Source: Oligoflexales bacterium (GTDB lineage Bacteria; Bdellovibrionota_B; Oligoflexia; Oligoflexales; JALZUQ01). Taken from it: DNA of 64,000 nucleotides. Location: assembly GCA_023301465.1 (NCBI GenBank), contig JALZUQ010000008.1, positions 62,001 to 126,000 of the forward strand, in the 5' to 3' direction. The translations under genes and the position numbers were made by a program. Each line of letters opens with the position of its first letter. Within the stretch, counting starts at the first letter, position 1. Shown in pieces: positions 27,695 to 37,550 of the stretch. The notes below the pieces were generated by a model. It was not told the DNA's origin. It worked only from the letters and a program-made list of their open reading frames with translations, and searched no databases.

Positions 27695-28874
27695 CCCCTA
27701 AATCGTCAAGCATTTTGAATACACACTCATTCATAATTGGGGGTCCACAAAGATAGTATTCACAATCTTCTGGAGCTTGGTGTTTTGTTAAATAGTCATC
27801 AAGAAGAACTTGGTGGATATAGCCAGTTGCTCCTTTCCAGTTATCTTCTTCTAATGGCTCAGACAATGCTAAGTGCCACGTAAAATTATCATTTGCTTTT
27901 GCAAGCTCATCAAGCTCATCCACATAGAATGCTTCTCTAAGACTTCTTGCACCGTACCAGAAGGTGACTTTGCGATCTGTTTTGATACGTTTGAATAAAT
28001 CAAATAAGTGAGAACGCATCGGAGCCATCCCTGCTCCACCACCAATGAACACCATTTCTGCATCGGTATCTTTTGCAAAGAACTCACCATAAGGACCAGA
28101 AATCGTTACTTTGTCGCCCGGCTTTAGACCAAAGATATAAGAAGACATTTGCCCGGGTGGTAAGTGATCAGCTCTTGGAGGAGGAGATGCAACACGAACG
28201 TTTAGCATGATCATGCCTTTTTCACCGGGATAATTTGCCATCGAGTATGCACGGACAACCTCTTCTTTTACATCAGAAGTATATTTCCATAAGTTGAATT
28301 TGTCCCAATCGCCACGGTACTCGGTTTCAATATCAAAATCTTTATAGTGGACAATATGCGGAGGACATTCAATTTGAATATAACCACCTGCACGAAAGTT
28401 GACGTCTTCACCGGCTGGAAGATCTAAAATAAGCTCTTTAATAAAAGTTGAAACGTTGTTGTTAGAACGAACCGTACATTCCCACTTTTTTACTCCGAAA
28501 ACTTCTTCTGGAACCTCTACTTTCATGTCTTGCTTAATAGCAACCTGACAAGAAAGCCTGACACCTTCACGTGCTTCACGTCTATTGACAGAACTTGCTT
28601 CTGTAGGAAGAAGATCACCACCGCCTTCTTTGACGACGACTTTACACTGAGCACAAGTTCCACCACCACCGCAGGCAGAAGAAACAAATATTTTATTATC
28701 TGCAAGAACACTAAGTAGCTTCCCGCCACCAGGAACTTGAATGGTTTTTTCATCATTAATAACAATGTTTACATTACCTGATTGAACAAGCTTTGATTTT
28801 GCCACCAAGATCACGCCAACAAGAGCGACAACCACAAGCGTAAAGATCAAAACACCAAGAATGATTTCTAACAT
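27654..28874 (-). CDS. nqrF: NqrF, NADH-oxidising subunit of Na+-NQR
   Basis: 406 residues. An N-terminal transmembrane helix (about 3-25) is followed by a 2Fe-2S ferredoxin domain with ligands Cys68, Cys74, Cys77 and Cys109. Then comes a ferredoxin-reductase module: [11 protein letters not shown] binds FAD, GPYGEFF and [11 protein letters not shown] follow, and an NADH-binding YLCGPPIMN motif precedes the C-terminal aromatic DDFGG. It takes electrons from NADH into the sodium pump. Confidence 0.97.
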   Translation of the reverse strand: MLEIILGVLIFTLVVVALVGVILVAKSKLVQSGNVNIVINDEKTIQVPGGGKLLSVLADNKIFVSSACGGGGTCAQCKVVVKEGGGDLLPTEASSVNRREAREGVRLSCQVAIKQDMKVEVPEEVFGVKKWECTVRSNNNVSTFIKELILDLPAGEDVNFRAGGYIQIECPPHIVHYKDFDIETEYRGDWDKFNLWKYTSDVKEEVVRAYSMANYPGEKGMIMLNVRVASPPPRADHLPPGQMSSYIFGLKPGDKVTISGPYGEFFAKDTDAEMVFIGGGAGMAPMRSHLFDLFKRIKTDRKVTFWYGARSLREAFYVDELDELAKANDNFTWHLALSEPLEEDNWKGATGYIHQVLLDDYLTKHQAPEDCEYYLCGPPIMNECVFKMLDDLGVEPEAIAFDDFGG

Positions 28875-28904
28875 ATAAGGAGACCTTTCTTATTTAAGCC
28901 TTAA

Positions 28905-29516
28905 TTAGAGCTGGATACCAGAAAACGACATGAACGCAAGAGACATCAACCCTACAATGATAAACGTAGCACCAAGACCACGCAAACCCTCAGGGATATC
29001 GCTATACTTTAAACGCTCACGAATTCCTGCAAGAGCAACAATCGCAAGGGCCCAACCCACACCGCTTCCAAAGCCATACACCGTACTTTCCATTAAGTTG
29101 TAATCACGTTGCACCATGAAAAGCGAAGCACCTAGAATGGCACAATTCACCGTAATGAGCGGCAAGAAAATACCAAGTGCATTGTATAATGTTGGCATAT
29201 ACTTATCTAAGGCCATCTCTAAGATCTGAACACTGGCAGCGATAACACCGATATAACTAATCAAACCTAAGAAGGAAAAGTTATAGTCTCCAAGACCAGC
29301 CCAACTCATAGCACCGTCTTTTAAAAGAAACTGATAAAGCAAGTTATTGATAGGAGTCGTAATCGTTAAAACCACGATGACGGCAATTCCAAGACCAAAA
29401 GAAGTCTCTACTTTTTTGGATACCGCAATAAACGTACACATCCCCAAGAAAAAGGCTAAGGCCATGTTCTCTACGAAAACGCATTTTAAAAATAAACTTA
29501 AATAATGTTCAAACAT
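28905..29516 (-). CDS. nqrE: NqrE membrane subunit of Na+-NQR
   Basis: 203 residues, six predicted transmembrane helices, normal length. Family landmarks are [18 protein letters not shown]-like N-terminus ([13 protein letters not shown]), with its conserved Cys, and the [11 protein letters not shown] segment with a second conserved Cys; together with NqrD these ligate the membrane iron centre. Start lies 2 bp from the nqrD stop. Confidence 0.96.
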   Translation of the reverse strand: MFEHYLSLFLKCVFVENMALAFFLGMCTFIAVSKKVETSFGLGIAVIVVLTITTPINNLLYQFLLKDGAMSWAGLGDYNFSFLGLISYIGVIAASVQILEMALDKYMPTLYNALGIFLPLITVNCAILGASLFMVQRDYNLMESTVYGFGSGVGWALAIVALAGIRERLKYSDIPEGLRGLGATFIIVGLMSLAFMSFSGIQL

Positions 29517-29518
29517 GC

Positions 29519-30142
29519 TTAATCCTCTTCAACCTGATCTTTTTTGAAAACGCGTATGACCCAAATAATAATACCGATAAGAAAAAATGCACTCGGAGGT
29601 GAAATCATCAAACCGTTATTGGTATACCAACCACCTTCTGTAACATTTTTAAAAATCTCAATCCCGAAAAGCTTTCCGAAACCAAATAATTCTCTTACAA
29701 TACCTACAAGAATCAAAATCACACTATAACCGACACCGTTCCCGATACCATCTAAGAAACTCATTAATGGTGGGTTTTGCATGGCGTAACCTTCGGCACG
29801 ACCCATGACAATACAGTTTGTGATAATCAAACCAACGAATACAGACATCTGCTTACTTACACCAAAAGCAAATGCTTTTAGAAACTCGTCTACAAGAATT
29901 ACAAGAGAAGCGATAATGGCCATTTGAACAATAATTCGGATACTGCTTGGGATGTAGTTTCGAATCAAACTTACAAATAAGTTTGAAAACGCCACAACAA
30001 AAATAACCGCAAGACACATCACCATCACGGTTTCCATTTTTGAGGTTACCGCTAGAGCAGAACAAATACCAAGGACTTGTAGTGCAATCGGGTTGTTATC
30101 AAAAATCGGCCCTAGTAAGGCTTCACGTACTTTACTGGCCAT
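29519..30142 (-). CDS. nqrD: NqrD membrane subunit of Na+-NQR
   Basis: 207 residues with six transmembrane helices. Conserved features include [14 protein letters not shown] with a Cys in helix 1 and [15 protein letters not shown] with the second Cys, the pair that mirrors NqrE. The sequence [20 protein letters not shown] follows the family. It sits 2 bp downstream of nqrC in the operon. Confidence 0.96.
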   Translation of the reverse strand: MASKVREALLGPIFDNNPIALQVLGICSALAVTSKMETVMVMCLAVIFVVAFSNLFVSLIRNYIPSSIRIIVQMAIIASLVILVDEFLKAFAFGVSKQMSVFVGLIITNCIVMGRAEGYAMQNPPLMSFLDGIGNGVGYSVILILVGIVRELFGFGKLFGIEIFKNVTEGGWYTNNGLMISPPSAFFLIGIIIWVIRVFKKDQVEED

Positions 30143-30144
30143 GC

Positions 30145-30915
30145 TTAGCTACCTCCTGCAGCAAGTTTGTCTAAGTAATTTCCAAATCCATTTTTACCGA
30201 GCCAGTATTTGACAAGGTTTGCAACACCACGAGATGTAATCGTTGCACCAGCCATACCATCAACTTGGTAGCCTGCATTTGGACTAGATGATACTACTGC
30301 TCCCTTAATGACTGTTAGAGCAAGTTCTCCATCTTCGTTTCTGATTTTTTTTCCGGGCCAGATCGCCTTCCATTTTGGATTATCTATCTCACCTCCCAAA
30401 CCCGGGGTTTCACCGTGTTGGTAAAAAGTGATCCCTTTTACGGTATTTAAATCACCTTCAATTGCAAGAAAACCACACATTACTGACCAAAGGCCAAGAC
30501 CATGCATCGGGAGAATAACGCTTTCTAACTCGCCACTGGCTGTCTTTACAAGATAAACAGGAGCAATTTTTGAACGGACTTTAATATCTGCAAAGTCTTG
30601 ATCAGCAGGAATACGATAATTTGTAGCTGGATTTTTTGCAGACTTTCTTTGGTCAAAAGTAGTCACATCACCTTCGACATACTCACCTGAATCAAAATCT
30701 ACAAGCCTAGCATCAATTTTATTGAAGGCCTGTTCGATATCAATACCTTCTTCGTACATTCCTGCAGCGATCAAGATATTTTTTTTGAGGTCTAAAAGCT
30801 TATTTTTCTTTTGGATCGGTCTTAATTTTACTGACGCTGTGGAAACAAAAATGGAGCAAACGATACATAAAATCGCAGCAACAGTAAGCGTTCCGATTAA
30901 ACTATCTTTATGCAT
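30145..30915 (-). CDS. nqrC: NqrC, FMN-carrying subunit of Na+-NQR
   Basis: 256 residues: one N-terminal transmembrane helix and a periplasmic FMN-binding domain. Near residue 223 the flavinylation motif reads [13 protein letters not shown], the ApbE target with the acceptor Thr in GATIT (Ser of the usual SGAT replaced by Ala). [14 protein letters not shown] and [11 protein letters not shown] are family landmarks. It overlaps nqrB by 8 bp. Confidence 0.96.
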   Translation of the reverse strand: MHKDSLIGTLTVAAILCIVCSIFVSTASVKLRPIQKKNKLLDLKKNILIAAGMYEEGIDIEQAFNKIDARLVDFDSGEYVEGDVTTFDQRKSAKNPATNYRIPADQDFADIKVRSKIAPVYLVKTASGELESVILPMHGLGLWSVMCGFLAIEGDLNTVKGITFYQHGETPGLGGEIDNPKWKAIWPGKKIRNEDGELALTVIKGAVVSSSPNAGYQVDGMAGATITSRGVANLVKYWLGKNGFGNYLDKLAAGGS

Positions 30916-32122
30916 GCTTCAGCCTCTTCTTTCTTCGGTTAATGTTTCCTTTAAGAACATAATAGTCGATCACAGGAGCAAAAACATTACCAAATAATAT
31001 CGCCAACATGATTCCTTCAGGGTAAGCAGGGTTGATCACTCGAATTAACACAGCCATAAAACCAATCAGCAAACCGTAGAACCACTTGCCTTTCATCGTC
31101 GCCGTTGCCGACACGGGATCAGTTGCCATGAACACGATACCAAACGCAAGTCCGCCCGTTACAAGGTGCCAATGCGGTGCTACCGAGAACATTGGGTTTG
31201 TGTCACTACCAATAGTGTAAAGAAGAACAGATGTACCAATCACTCCGATAAGAGTAGAGAGCATGATTCTCCATGAACCAATCCCACTTGCAATCAAAAC
31301 GACTGCACCGAAGAGGCAAGCCAAAGTAGAAGTTTCACCGAGTGACCCCGGAATGATTCCCACAAAGCATTCCCACCAGCTAAATGCCTGATCAATACCA
31401 GCTTGACCTGAAGCTGCACCAACACCTAGTGCTGTTGCACTCGTGTAACCATCAACACCCGTCCATACCGAGTCACCAGAAATTTGTGCTGGGTAGGCAA
31501 AGTACAAGAAAGCACGAGCCGTTAACGCAGGGTTTAAAAAGTTTTTGCCAGTACCGCCAAAGACTTCTTTACCAATCACGACACCGAAGATAATTCCAAC
31601 AGCAACTTGCCATAAAGGAATATTTGGTGGAAGCGTCAAAGGAAACAACATTCCAGTCACTAAGAAACCTTCATTGATTTCATGCTTTCGGACTGTCGAG
31701 AAAATCACTTCACAGATACCACCAGCTATTTGAGTGACAATGAAGATCGGAAAGAAAAACAAAGCACCCAAAAACAAATTGGCAATTGGGTTTGAAGCAT
31801 TCGCCGTAAAACCAATAGTGTGATAAATCCACCCTCTCCACCCAGCGTGTTCAGCACCAGCCAAACTCTCTAAGGCTAAGTTTGCTTGATAACCTGTATT
31901 AAACAAAGCCATCAAAATACATGGAGTCAAAGCGGCAATCACGGTGACCATAGTTCGTTTCATGTCATTGGAGTCTTTGACATGAACAGCACCAGTCGTG
32001 GATTCTCCGGGAGTATAAAGGAAAGTGTCTGCAGCCTCATATAAAGGATACAAACGCTCAAACTTTCCACCTTTGTGGAACATCGGCTCAATAGAGTCTA
32101 AAAACTTTCTTAATGGATCCAT
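30908..32122 (-). CDS. nqrB: NqrB, sodium-translocating FMN subunit of Na+-NQR
   Basis: 404 residues with about ten transmembrane helices. It carries one covalent FMN, a riboflavin site and the proposed sodium channel. The flavinylation region reads [11 protein letters not shown] with Thr230 as likely acceptor; the central Gly of the usual (S/T)GAT is Ser here. Other landmarks: [20 protein letters not shown] and [17 protein letters not shown]. Its start overlaps the nqrA stop by one base. Confidence 0.96.
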   Translation of the reverse strand: MDPLRKFLDSIEPMFHKGGKFERLYPLYEAADTFLYTPGESTTGAVHVKDSNDMKRTMVTVIAALTPCILMALFNTGYQANLALESLAGAEHAGWRGWIYHTIGFTANASNPIANLFLGALFFFPIFIVTQIAGGICEVIFSTVRKHEINEGFLVTGMLFPLTLPPNIPLWQVAVGIIFGVVIGKEVFGGTGKNFLNPALTARAFLYFAYPAQISGDSVWTGVDGYTSATALGVGAASGQAGIDQAFSWWECFVGIIPGSLGETSTLACLFGAVVLIASGIGSWRIMLSTLIGVIGTSVLLYTIGSDTNPMFSVAPHWHLVTGGLAFGIVFMATDPVSATATMKGKWFYGLLIGFMAVLIRVINPAYPEGIMLAILFGNVFAPVIDYYVLKGNINRRKKRLKHA

Positions 32123-33471
32123 TATCCCTCTCGTTCTACGGTAGTTAAAATATTTCTTAAATGCTTTCCGAAATCATGTTTACCGGGACAAACAAAACTA
32201 CATAAAGCTAAATCTTCTTCATCTAACTCAAGTGCACCAAGTTCAAGTGACTTTTCGAGATCGTCAGAAACCAAAGATCTCAATAAATAAGTTGCCTCAA
32301 TATCTAAAGGCATCACACCTTCGTAAGCACCGATAGGAACAATTGCTCGTTTGCTTCCGTTTTCTAAAGAAGACATTGCAAATTTTTTCCATGGGAACAT
32401 GGCACCGGCATATATTTTTTTGACAGAGAATCTTTCGAAACCCGGAAGCTTCCAACCAAGTAAATATCTTTTGTTAGACTCTTCAATCACAGAAACTTGT
32501 AAATGATAGCGACCTAAATAGCGAAGATGATTCTCTCCGTGGCGACCATTAAACACAGATCCTGAGATTATTCTCGGAGGCACACCAGCAGAAAGCTTAC
32601 CAACTACTTCTGTTAGGTTTGCACCCACGCATGTTTTGACTAAGGATGGTTTTGATACAAGAGGGCCTGCAACAGCAATCGTTCTTTCACTCATGATTTC
32701 ACCTGTTTTTGCTAGGTGCCCCATCGCAATAACATCTTGGTAATTAAGGTGCCACACCTCAGCTTCTTGCCCCACTGGACAAAGTTTATGAATATGGGTT
32801 CCCACCAAACCTGCAGGGTGATTACCTTTAAATTTTTCGAAAGTTACTTTTTCTGAAGCGGGTTTTGCAGAGGCTTCCAAAGGATAGTTTGCATCAGAAC
32901 AAACAAATACTTTTCCTTCGGTGAGGTTACTCACCACATCAAGGCCATCGGCAAACAAAGAAGTTTGTGAATCAATCACAACTCTCGGATCAGCCGCTAA
33001 TGGGTTTGTGTCCATCGCATTGACAAAGACAGCTTTTGGAGAACTCTTAGGGTTTGCAACTTTGCTGAACGGCCGGACTCGAAGAGCGGTCCAATCACCA
33101 GACTTTAACAAAAGCTCAGTGACTTTTTCTTTGCCTTGCTGGTGAAGTGAACCTTGTAATGCATCAAATGTAATTTGATCGTTGCCGCTACATTCAATTT
33201 CAATAGATTCGAAAACACGTTTCGCACCACGGTTGATTGCTTTGACGGTTCCAGATTGTGGAGCAGTGTAAATAACCCCAAGACATTTTTTGTCTTCGAA
33301 AATGGGTTGGCCTTTTTTGACAACATCACCTTCACCGACGAGCATCGTAGGTTTCATTCCCACATAATCATATCCAACAACCGCTACTGTTTTTGGTTGA
33401 ACCGTACGGCTTACGGACTGACTAGGCTTACCGGAAATAGGAAGGCTTAATCCTTTGCGTATTGAAAACAT
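32122..33471 (-). CDS. nqrA: NqrA subunit of Na+-NQR
   Basis: 449 residues, the first gene of the operon. A soluble subunit that binds ubiquinone, it shows the family N-terminus ([14 protein letters not shown]) and the biotin-like [17 protein letters not shown] loop, then RPFSKVANP and [12 protein letters not shown], and C-terminal [12 protein letters not shown]. The operon order A-B-C-D-E-F-apbE-nqrM is canonical. The 294-bp gap to the divergent sigma-like genes should contain the nqr promoter, which I could not define. Confidence 0.97.
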   Translation of the reverse strand: MFSIRKGLSLPISGKPSQSVSRTVQPKTVAVVGYDYVGMKPTMLVGEGDVVKKGQPIFEDKKCLGVIYTAPQSGTVKAINRGAKRVFESIEIECSGNDQITFDALQGSLHQQGKEKVTELLLKSGDWTALRVRPFSKVANPKSSPKAVFVNAMDTNPLAADPRVVIDSQTSLFADGLDVVSNLTEGKVFVCSDANYPLEASAKPASEKVTFEKFKGNHPAGLVGTHIHKLCPVGQEAEVWHLNYQDVIAMGHLAKTGEIMSERTIAVAGPLVSKPSLVKTCVGANLTEVVGKLSAGVPPRIISGSVFNGRHGENHLRYLGRYHLQVSVIEESNKRYLLGWKLPGFERFSVKKIYAGAMFPWKKFAMSSLENGSKRAIVPIGAYEGVMPLDIEATYLLRSLVSDDLEKSLELGALELDEEDLALCSFVCPGKHDFGKHLRNILTTVEREG

Positions 33472-33688
33472 AAGTCCCTAACTTCAATGTATTAGACCTC
33501 GGAGTCTAAATTTTGCTCGCGAAAATTACAATTACAGATTGCATTTCCGTTCACAATGGTCGCAAAATTGTCAGACGAATTACAAATGATAGGTTTTTTT
33601 GCTTTTGAGTGAGAGATTATTGACTAACTGGCCGGCAAGTTGATAAAAATATAAGCTTTTAAATTTACTCATAAAATTATAGGATTTG

Positions 33689-33717
33689 TTTACTTTTTAA
33701 TCAGACTGTGGTATAAG
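33689..33717 (+). promoter_or_regulatory. Candidate extended -10 promoter for the sigma-like gene pair
   Basis: TTTACT (33689-33694) and TATAAG (33712-33717) are separated by 17 bases, and a TGG (TGn) directly precedes the -10, giving an extended -10 element. The ATG follows 48 bp downstream of the -10. Housekeeping-type promoter by eye only. Confidence 0.45.
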
Positions 33718-33765
33718 CCTTTAGAACACAAATTATTAAATAAAGAAAGACAGACCCCCTCCACA

Positions 33766-35547
33766 ATGACAAAAAACTTTTTAACCACCTTGAATACTTT
33801 ATGCCTGCTGATTAGTTTAATTGTCTCACAATCACCTTTGCACGCTGACAGCCTTCAATGCATGTACAGCTTTCAAGTTGGAACCTATACTGATTTACCA
33901 ACCACCTTCACTGAAGAAGAAATTGCTAACATTGAAATAGAAACCTCTTATAAACAGAGTGTTAAAGACTCATATGAACAAAGTAATGAAGTACTCCGTG
34001 AGGATTCTACTGAACCAGAATTATTAGAAGTACTCCGTGAGGATTCTACTGAACCAGAATTATTAGAAGTACTCCGCGAGGATGCTACTGAACCAGAATC
34101 ATTAGATGATATTGGGCTATACCTTCAAAAAATTAGCCCTACCCCTCTGCTCAATAAGGCAGAAGAAGCAATATTTGGAAATGACATAGCTGAACTAGAA
34201 AAAGAAATGAGATCTACCTTACTTGAAAATGACTATATTTTTAAAGAATTAGTAAAAGTTTTAGGACATGTATTAAACAAGAAAGTTAGGATTGAAGGCC
34301 CTATCTCCACTACAGCCGCTAAGTCTCAAAAAAATAAAGAATTACGTAAGCTTATTTCAAGTAGCATCGAAAGCCTTAACGCCAAAGTTAAGCAGCATCA
34401 TGAAATGTTCCTTACTTCATTAGACGCAAAACAAACAAAAGCAAAACAGACATTTACACTGAAGCAACTATCAGAAAGCAGAACAACACTACCCAAAACC
34501 TTAGAGCCTTTTTTTCTAAGAGTTAACACTTTAAAACTAATCTATAAAAAGATGAGTAAGATCAATGATGAAGTACAGCAAATCGCAGCAAGACTAGAAA
34601 GCCCAGAAAAAGAGAGCGTTAACAATATTAGAACTTTAAAAGTTCGCATGACTTATCTTTTACAACAAGCAAACGAAACCCCAACAACACTAAAAGCAAA
34701 AACAGCCAAAGCAAAAGATGTTTATGATCGTTATTTTAATAAAAGAAAAGAGTTCGCAAACCACAATTTAAAACTCGTTGTTTTTATTGCAAAGCGTTAT
34801 CAAACGATAACAAAGACCCCATTTATGGATCTTATTCAGGCTGGAAACGTTGGACTATTACGAGCCACATTAGACTTCAAACCTCAGAAAGGCTTTAAAT
34901 TCTCAACATATGCATATAATTGGATTAAACTTTTTATTACTAGAGAAATGACTACAAACCACGAAAATGGCTCTCACATACCTATAGATATTCACTATTT
35001 AATGAACGATCTTAATCAAATTTATGATCAGGAACTTCTTAAAACTGAGACAAAGCTATCTCTAAAAGAACTTTTATATAGATATAAAATAAATAAAATC
35101 ACAAAGAAACATCATAAAACAACCTCAACAGCTGAAATAGAACAAGCTACCCAGTTTGCAAAAGAAAAATATGAAAGTATGAGAGAATCCCTGCAACTTA
35201 TGAGTTCTCCTATCGAACTAGATTCAGAACAATACCTTGATCGAGGAAAAACTCTATCTATAAGAATCCCAGCAAAAGGTAAAAGTGAAAGTCTTGTAAA
35301 ATCAGAAAATAATGAACTTGCAAGTATTCTAGGCGACGCTCTAGACGACTTAAGTGAAGTAGAAGCTCAAGTATTAAGACTAAGAAATGGATTTTACAAC
35401 GACACTGTTTACACTCAAGAAGTAACTGGTAAATTTATAGGAAAAAGCTGGCTAAGAGTGCAACAAATCGAAAAAAGAGCACTTGAAAAACTACGAGACC
35501 GTTCTATCAGAAATGGCTTACATTCGTATGATAATACAGCGGAATAG
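33766..35547 (+). CDS. RpoD-like sigma-70 protein with a Sec-type signal peptide (copy 1)
   Basis: 593 residues. Residues 1-27 are a classical signal peptide (basic MTKN, hydrophobic core LCLLISLIV, cleavage after SPLHA). Then come three 13-residue repeats (75-113) and a full primary-sigma layout. Region 1.2 is DDIGLYLQKISPTPLLN at 114-130, followed by a roughly 180-residue charged helical insert like the non-conserved region of RpoD. Region 2 (about 333-412) has NLKLVVFIAKRYQ, DLIQAGNVGLLRAT and KFSTYAYNWIKLFITRE. A weak region 3 (about 430-510) and region 4 (about 518-580) with LSEVEAQVLRLRNGF and VQQIEKRALEKLR follow. Relative to E. coli sigma70, W433 is Asn, Q437 Leu, R584 Trp and E585 Leu. 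Met33 apart, no internal start would spare region 1.2. No clear Shine-Dalgarno. Export and function are unproven. Confidence 0.8.
   Translation: MTKNFLTTLNTLCLLISLIVSQSPLHADSLQCMYSFQVGTYTDLPTTFTEEEIANIEIETSYKQSVKDSYEQSNEVLREDSTEPELLEVLREDSTEPELLEVLREDATEPESLDDIGLYLQKISPTPLLNKAEEAIFGNDIAELEKEMRSTLLENDYIFKELVKVLGHVLNKKVRIEGPISTTAAKSQKNKELRKLISSSIESLNAKVKQHHEMFLTSLDAKQTKAKQTFTLKQLSESRTTLPKTLEPFFLRVNTLKLIYKKMSKINDEVQQIAARLESPEKESVNNIRTLKVRMTYLLQQANETPTTLKAKTAKAKDVYDRYFNKRKEFANHNLKLVVFIAKRYQTITKTPFMDLIQAGNVGLLRATLDFKPQKGFKFSTYAYNWIKLFITREMTTNHENGSHIPIDIHYLMNDLNQIYDQELLKTETKLSLKELLYRYKINKITKKHHKTTSTAEIEQATQFAKEKYESMRESLQLMSSPIELDSEQYLDRGKTLSIRIPAKGKSESLVKSENNELASILGDALDDLSEVEAQVLRLRNGFYNDTVYTQEVTGKFIGKSWLRVQQIEKRALEKLRDRSIRNGLHSYDNTAE
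33988..34104 (+). repeat. Three tandem 39-bp coding repeats
   Basis: Units at 33988-34026, 34027-34065 and 34066-34104. The first two are identical; the third has three differences seen by eye. Each encodes EVLREDSTEPELL or a near copy, an acidic 13-residue unit placed between the signal peptide and sigma region 1.2. Confidence 0.95.
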
Positions 35548-35613
35548 ACTACAAAAACTAGTCATATTCTGTATGAGTTCTTTTTCCCAAGCCAAAGAAA
35601 GGGTCTTCAGGTA

Positions 35614-37224
35614 ATGTTAAAGCTATTTATTCTCTCTATTAGTTTGCTAGCAGCTTACTCAACCGCCTTTGGAGTAGAAGTTGATTGCCAGCAAGAGTTC
35701 CAAGGCAGCCTCATTGAATTAAACCAAAGCAGCATGAAAGAACAGACTGACAAAACAATATTATCAAATATTGATGATATTGGAAGATACTTCATGCAGA
35801 TTGGCCCAACACGCATACTCAGCAGAGAAGAAGAGATTATTCTTGGAAATGAGATCTTAGCATTAGAAAAAGAGCTAAGAACCGCTTTGTTTAAAAATGA
35901 TTATGTTTTTGAAAAAGCTATAGAAATGATAGACCGCGTATACAAAAAAGACGTTTTGATGACCACGATACTAATGACTTCCAGTAACCGACCAAAGAAA
36001 ACCAAGCATTTGACCCGTCTTGTTTCCGAAAACATTGAATCCCTTAAAGAGCAATACCAAGAACACCAAAAATTATTTTCCGACTCTCATATAACTTCTG
36101 CATCAAAACGACAGCTCCCCGGCAGCAAAGCTGCTTGGAGAAAATTATCAAAGAAAAGATCACAAACTCCAAAAACTATGAGCCCGTTCATGCTTCGAAT
36201 AGAAGTACTAGAATCCATCTATCAAAGCTTCATGAAAACCAACCAAGAACTTCAAACACTTGCTAAAGAAGTAGATAACCCACCTACAGAAAGACATAAA
36301 GAGTACTATCAAAAAAAATTACGCCTGATCGTTCTCATGTATAAAGTGCATGAAAACAAATCAACACTAGAAAAAAAAATCGCAAAAATAAAAAAAATAC
36401 ATAAAGACTACTACGATAAGAGAGAAAAACTAGCAAAACACAACTTGAAATTAGTAGTATCTATCGCAAAAACCTATCAAGGCACAACCTCTATCAGCTT
36501 ATTTGATCTCATTCAATCTGGTAATATAGGCCTAGCACGAGCCACACAAGACTTTGATCCTAGCCGTGGAAATAAGTTTTCTACTTACGCCACCACATGG
36601 ATTAGAAGCTTTATTCTTGATACAATTTCACGTAGTAAGCATCAAGTGTATATTCCGGTGCTTACTCAACGCCTCGTAGCTAAACTTAAAAAAATAAGAG
36701 AAGAAAAACTCCATTCAACCATGAAAAACCTACCACTTGAAAGTTTTTTATATGAATATAAGATTAGAGAATTAACAGAAACAGACATTATTAAAACTCC
36801 TGAAGAGATGAGAAGAGAAGCATTAAAATTTCAAAAAAACAATTCTAACCTTGTAAAAAAAGCCTTAAAAGCAATGAATCACTTGCTTGAGACAGATGCA
36901 GGATACAAACTAAAATCCACTGGGAATACAGTAAAAAGAGATTTTGGGAGCGACACCAAAAGTGAGAGTCTTTTAGATTTTGAACATAGAGAGCTAAAAA
37001 GCACACTCTATCGGGCACTAAGCACCCTAAGTGAGCGAGAAATAGAAATTCTCAAACTCCGAAGAGGCCTCGATGGCTACAGAGAACACACTCTACGAGA
37101 AGTTGGAGAAACATTAAACATAAGCCCCTCTAGAACAAAACAAATTGAAAAAAAAGCTTTTAAAAAACTATTAAAAAACTCCAAAAACAACGGTTTACAT
37201 GTTTATGATCTCACGGCTGACTAA
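35614..37224 (+). CDS. RpoD-like sigma-70 protein with a Sec-type signal peptide (copy 2)
   Basis: 536 residues, 66 bp after copy 1. Signal peptide MLKLFILSISLLAAYSTAFG, cleavage near 20. Region 1.2 is DDIGRYFMQIGPTRILSREE at 54-73, then a 190-residue charged insert. Region 2 (about 275-350) has NLKLVVSIAKTYQ, DLIQSGNIGLARAT and KFSTYATTWIRSFI; region 4 (about 465-522) has LSEREIEILKLRRGL and TLREVGETLNIS, RTKQIEKKAFKKL. Relative to E. coli sigma70, W433 is Thr, Q437 Ser, T440 Leu, R584 Pro, E585 Ser and R588 Lys. It lacks the 13-residue repeats of copy 1. A 13-codon frame from ATG 35572 ends in TAATG at this start and could couple translation. Sigma homology is clear; export and role are inference. 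Confidence 0.8.
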   Translation: MLKLFILSISLLAAYSTAFGVEVDCQQEFQGSLIELNQSSMKEQTDKTILSNIDDIGRYFMQIGPTRILSREEEIILGNEILALEKELRTALFKNDYVFEKAIEMIDRVYKKDVLMTTILMTSSNRPKKTKHLTRLVSENIESLKEQYQEHQKLFSDSHITSASKRQLPGSKAAWRKLSKKRSQTPKTMSPFMLRIEVLESIYQSFMKTNQELQTLAKEVDNPPTERHKEYYQKKLRLIVLMYKVHENKSTLEKKIAKIKKIHKDYYDKREKLAKHNLKLVVSIAKTYQGTTSISLFDLIQSGNIGLARATQDFDPSRGNKFSTYATTWIRSFILDTISRSKHQVYIPVLTQRLVAKLKKIREEKLHSTMKNLPLESFLYEYKIRELTETDIIKTPEEMRREALKFQKNNSNLVKKALKAMNHLLETDAGYKLKSTGNTVKRDFGSDTKSESLLDFEHRELKSTLYRALSTLSEREIEILKLRRGLDGYREHTLREVGETLNISPSRTKQIEKKAFKKLLKNSKNNGLHVYDLTAD

Positions 37225-37550
37225 TCCTAAAATTAGTCACATTCTGCATATTACTTGTGTTTTAAGTTGATCACTTCGATTCACGCATCAGATATCTGGA
37301 CATGTAGAAAAAAACTCTAGTAAACTATCTATTCAGCCAAATTTAGAATTAAATTATTAGCTTTTAAAAAAAGCAAGAAACCCGGCAGATACAGAGCATT
37401 ACTTTTCTAAGCTTATACCTCTTAAAGATAAAAGAGAGAAATTGATAGTGATTTTTTGTGGGAGTTAGACAACACAATAAAAGCCTAACCCCGCATAAAA
37501 CCATTAAACCCCTCAAAAAAGCTCAACGCAAAAACTCGTTGGACAAAGAC
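37225..37550. other. Non-coding gap after the sigma-like pair
   Basis: 326 bp. It opens with TTAGTCACATTCTGCAT, which resembles TAGTCATATTCTGTAT just after copy 1 (35561-35576), a trace of the tandem duplication. A 32-codon open stretch (about 37366-37467) has no start signal and no recognisable protein. I see no further gene, no RNA gene and no strong terminator. Confidence 0.5.

Noticed and set aside
33472-33765. Riboswitch or small RNA in the nqrA/sigma divergent region
   Set aside because: No conserved fold or strong hairpin recognised; only a promoter-like sequence can be supported.
37225-37550. Possible third sigma-like gene remnant
   Set aside because: Apart from a short similarity to the trailer of copy 1, no sigma motif is seen in any frame.
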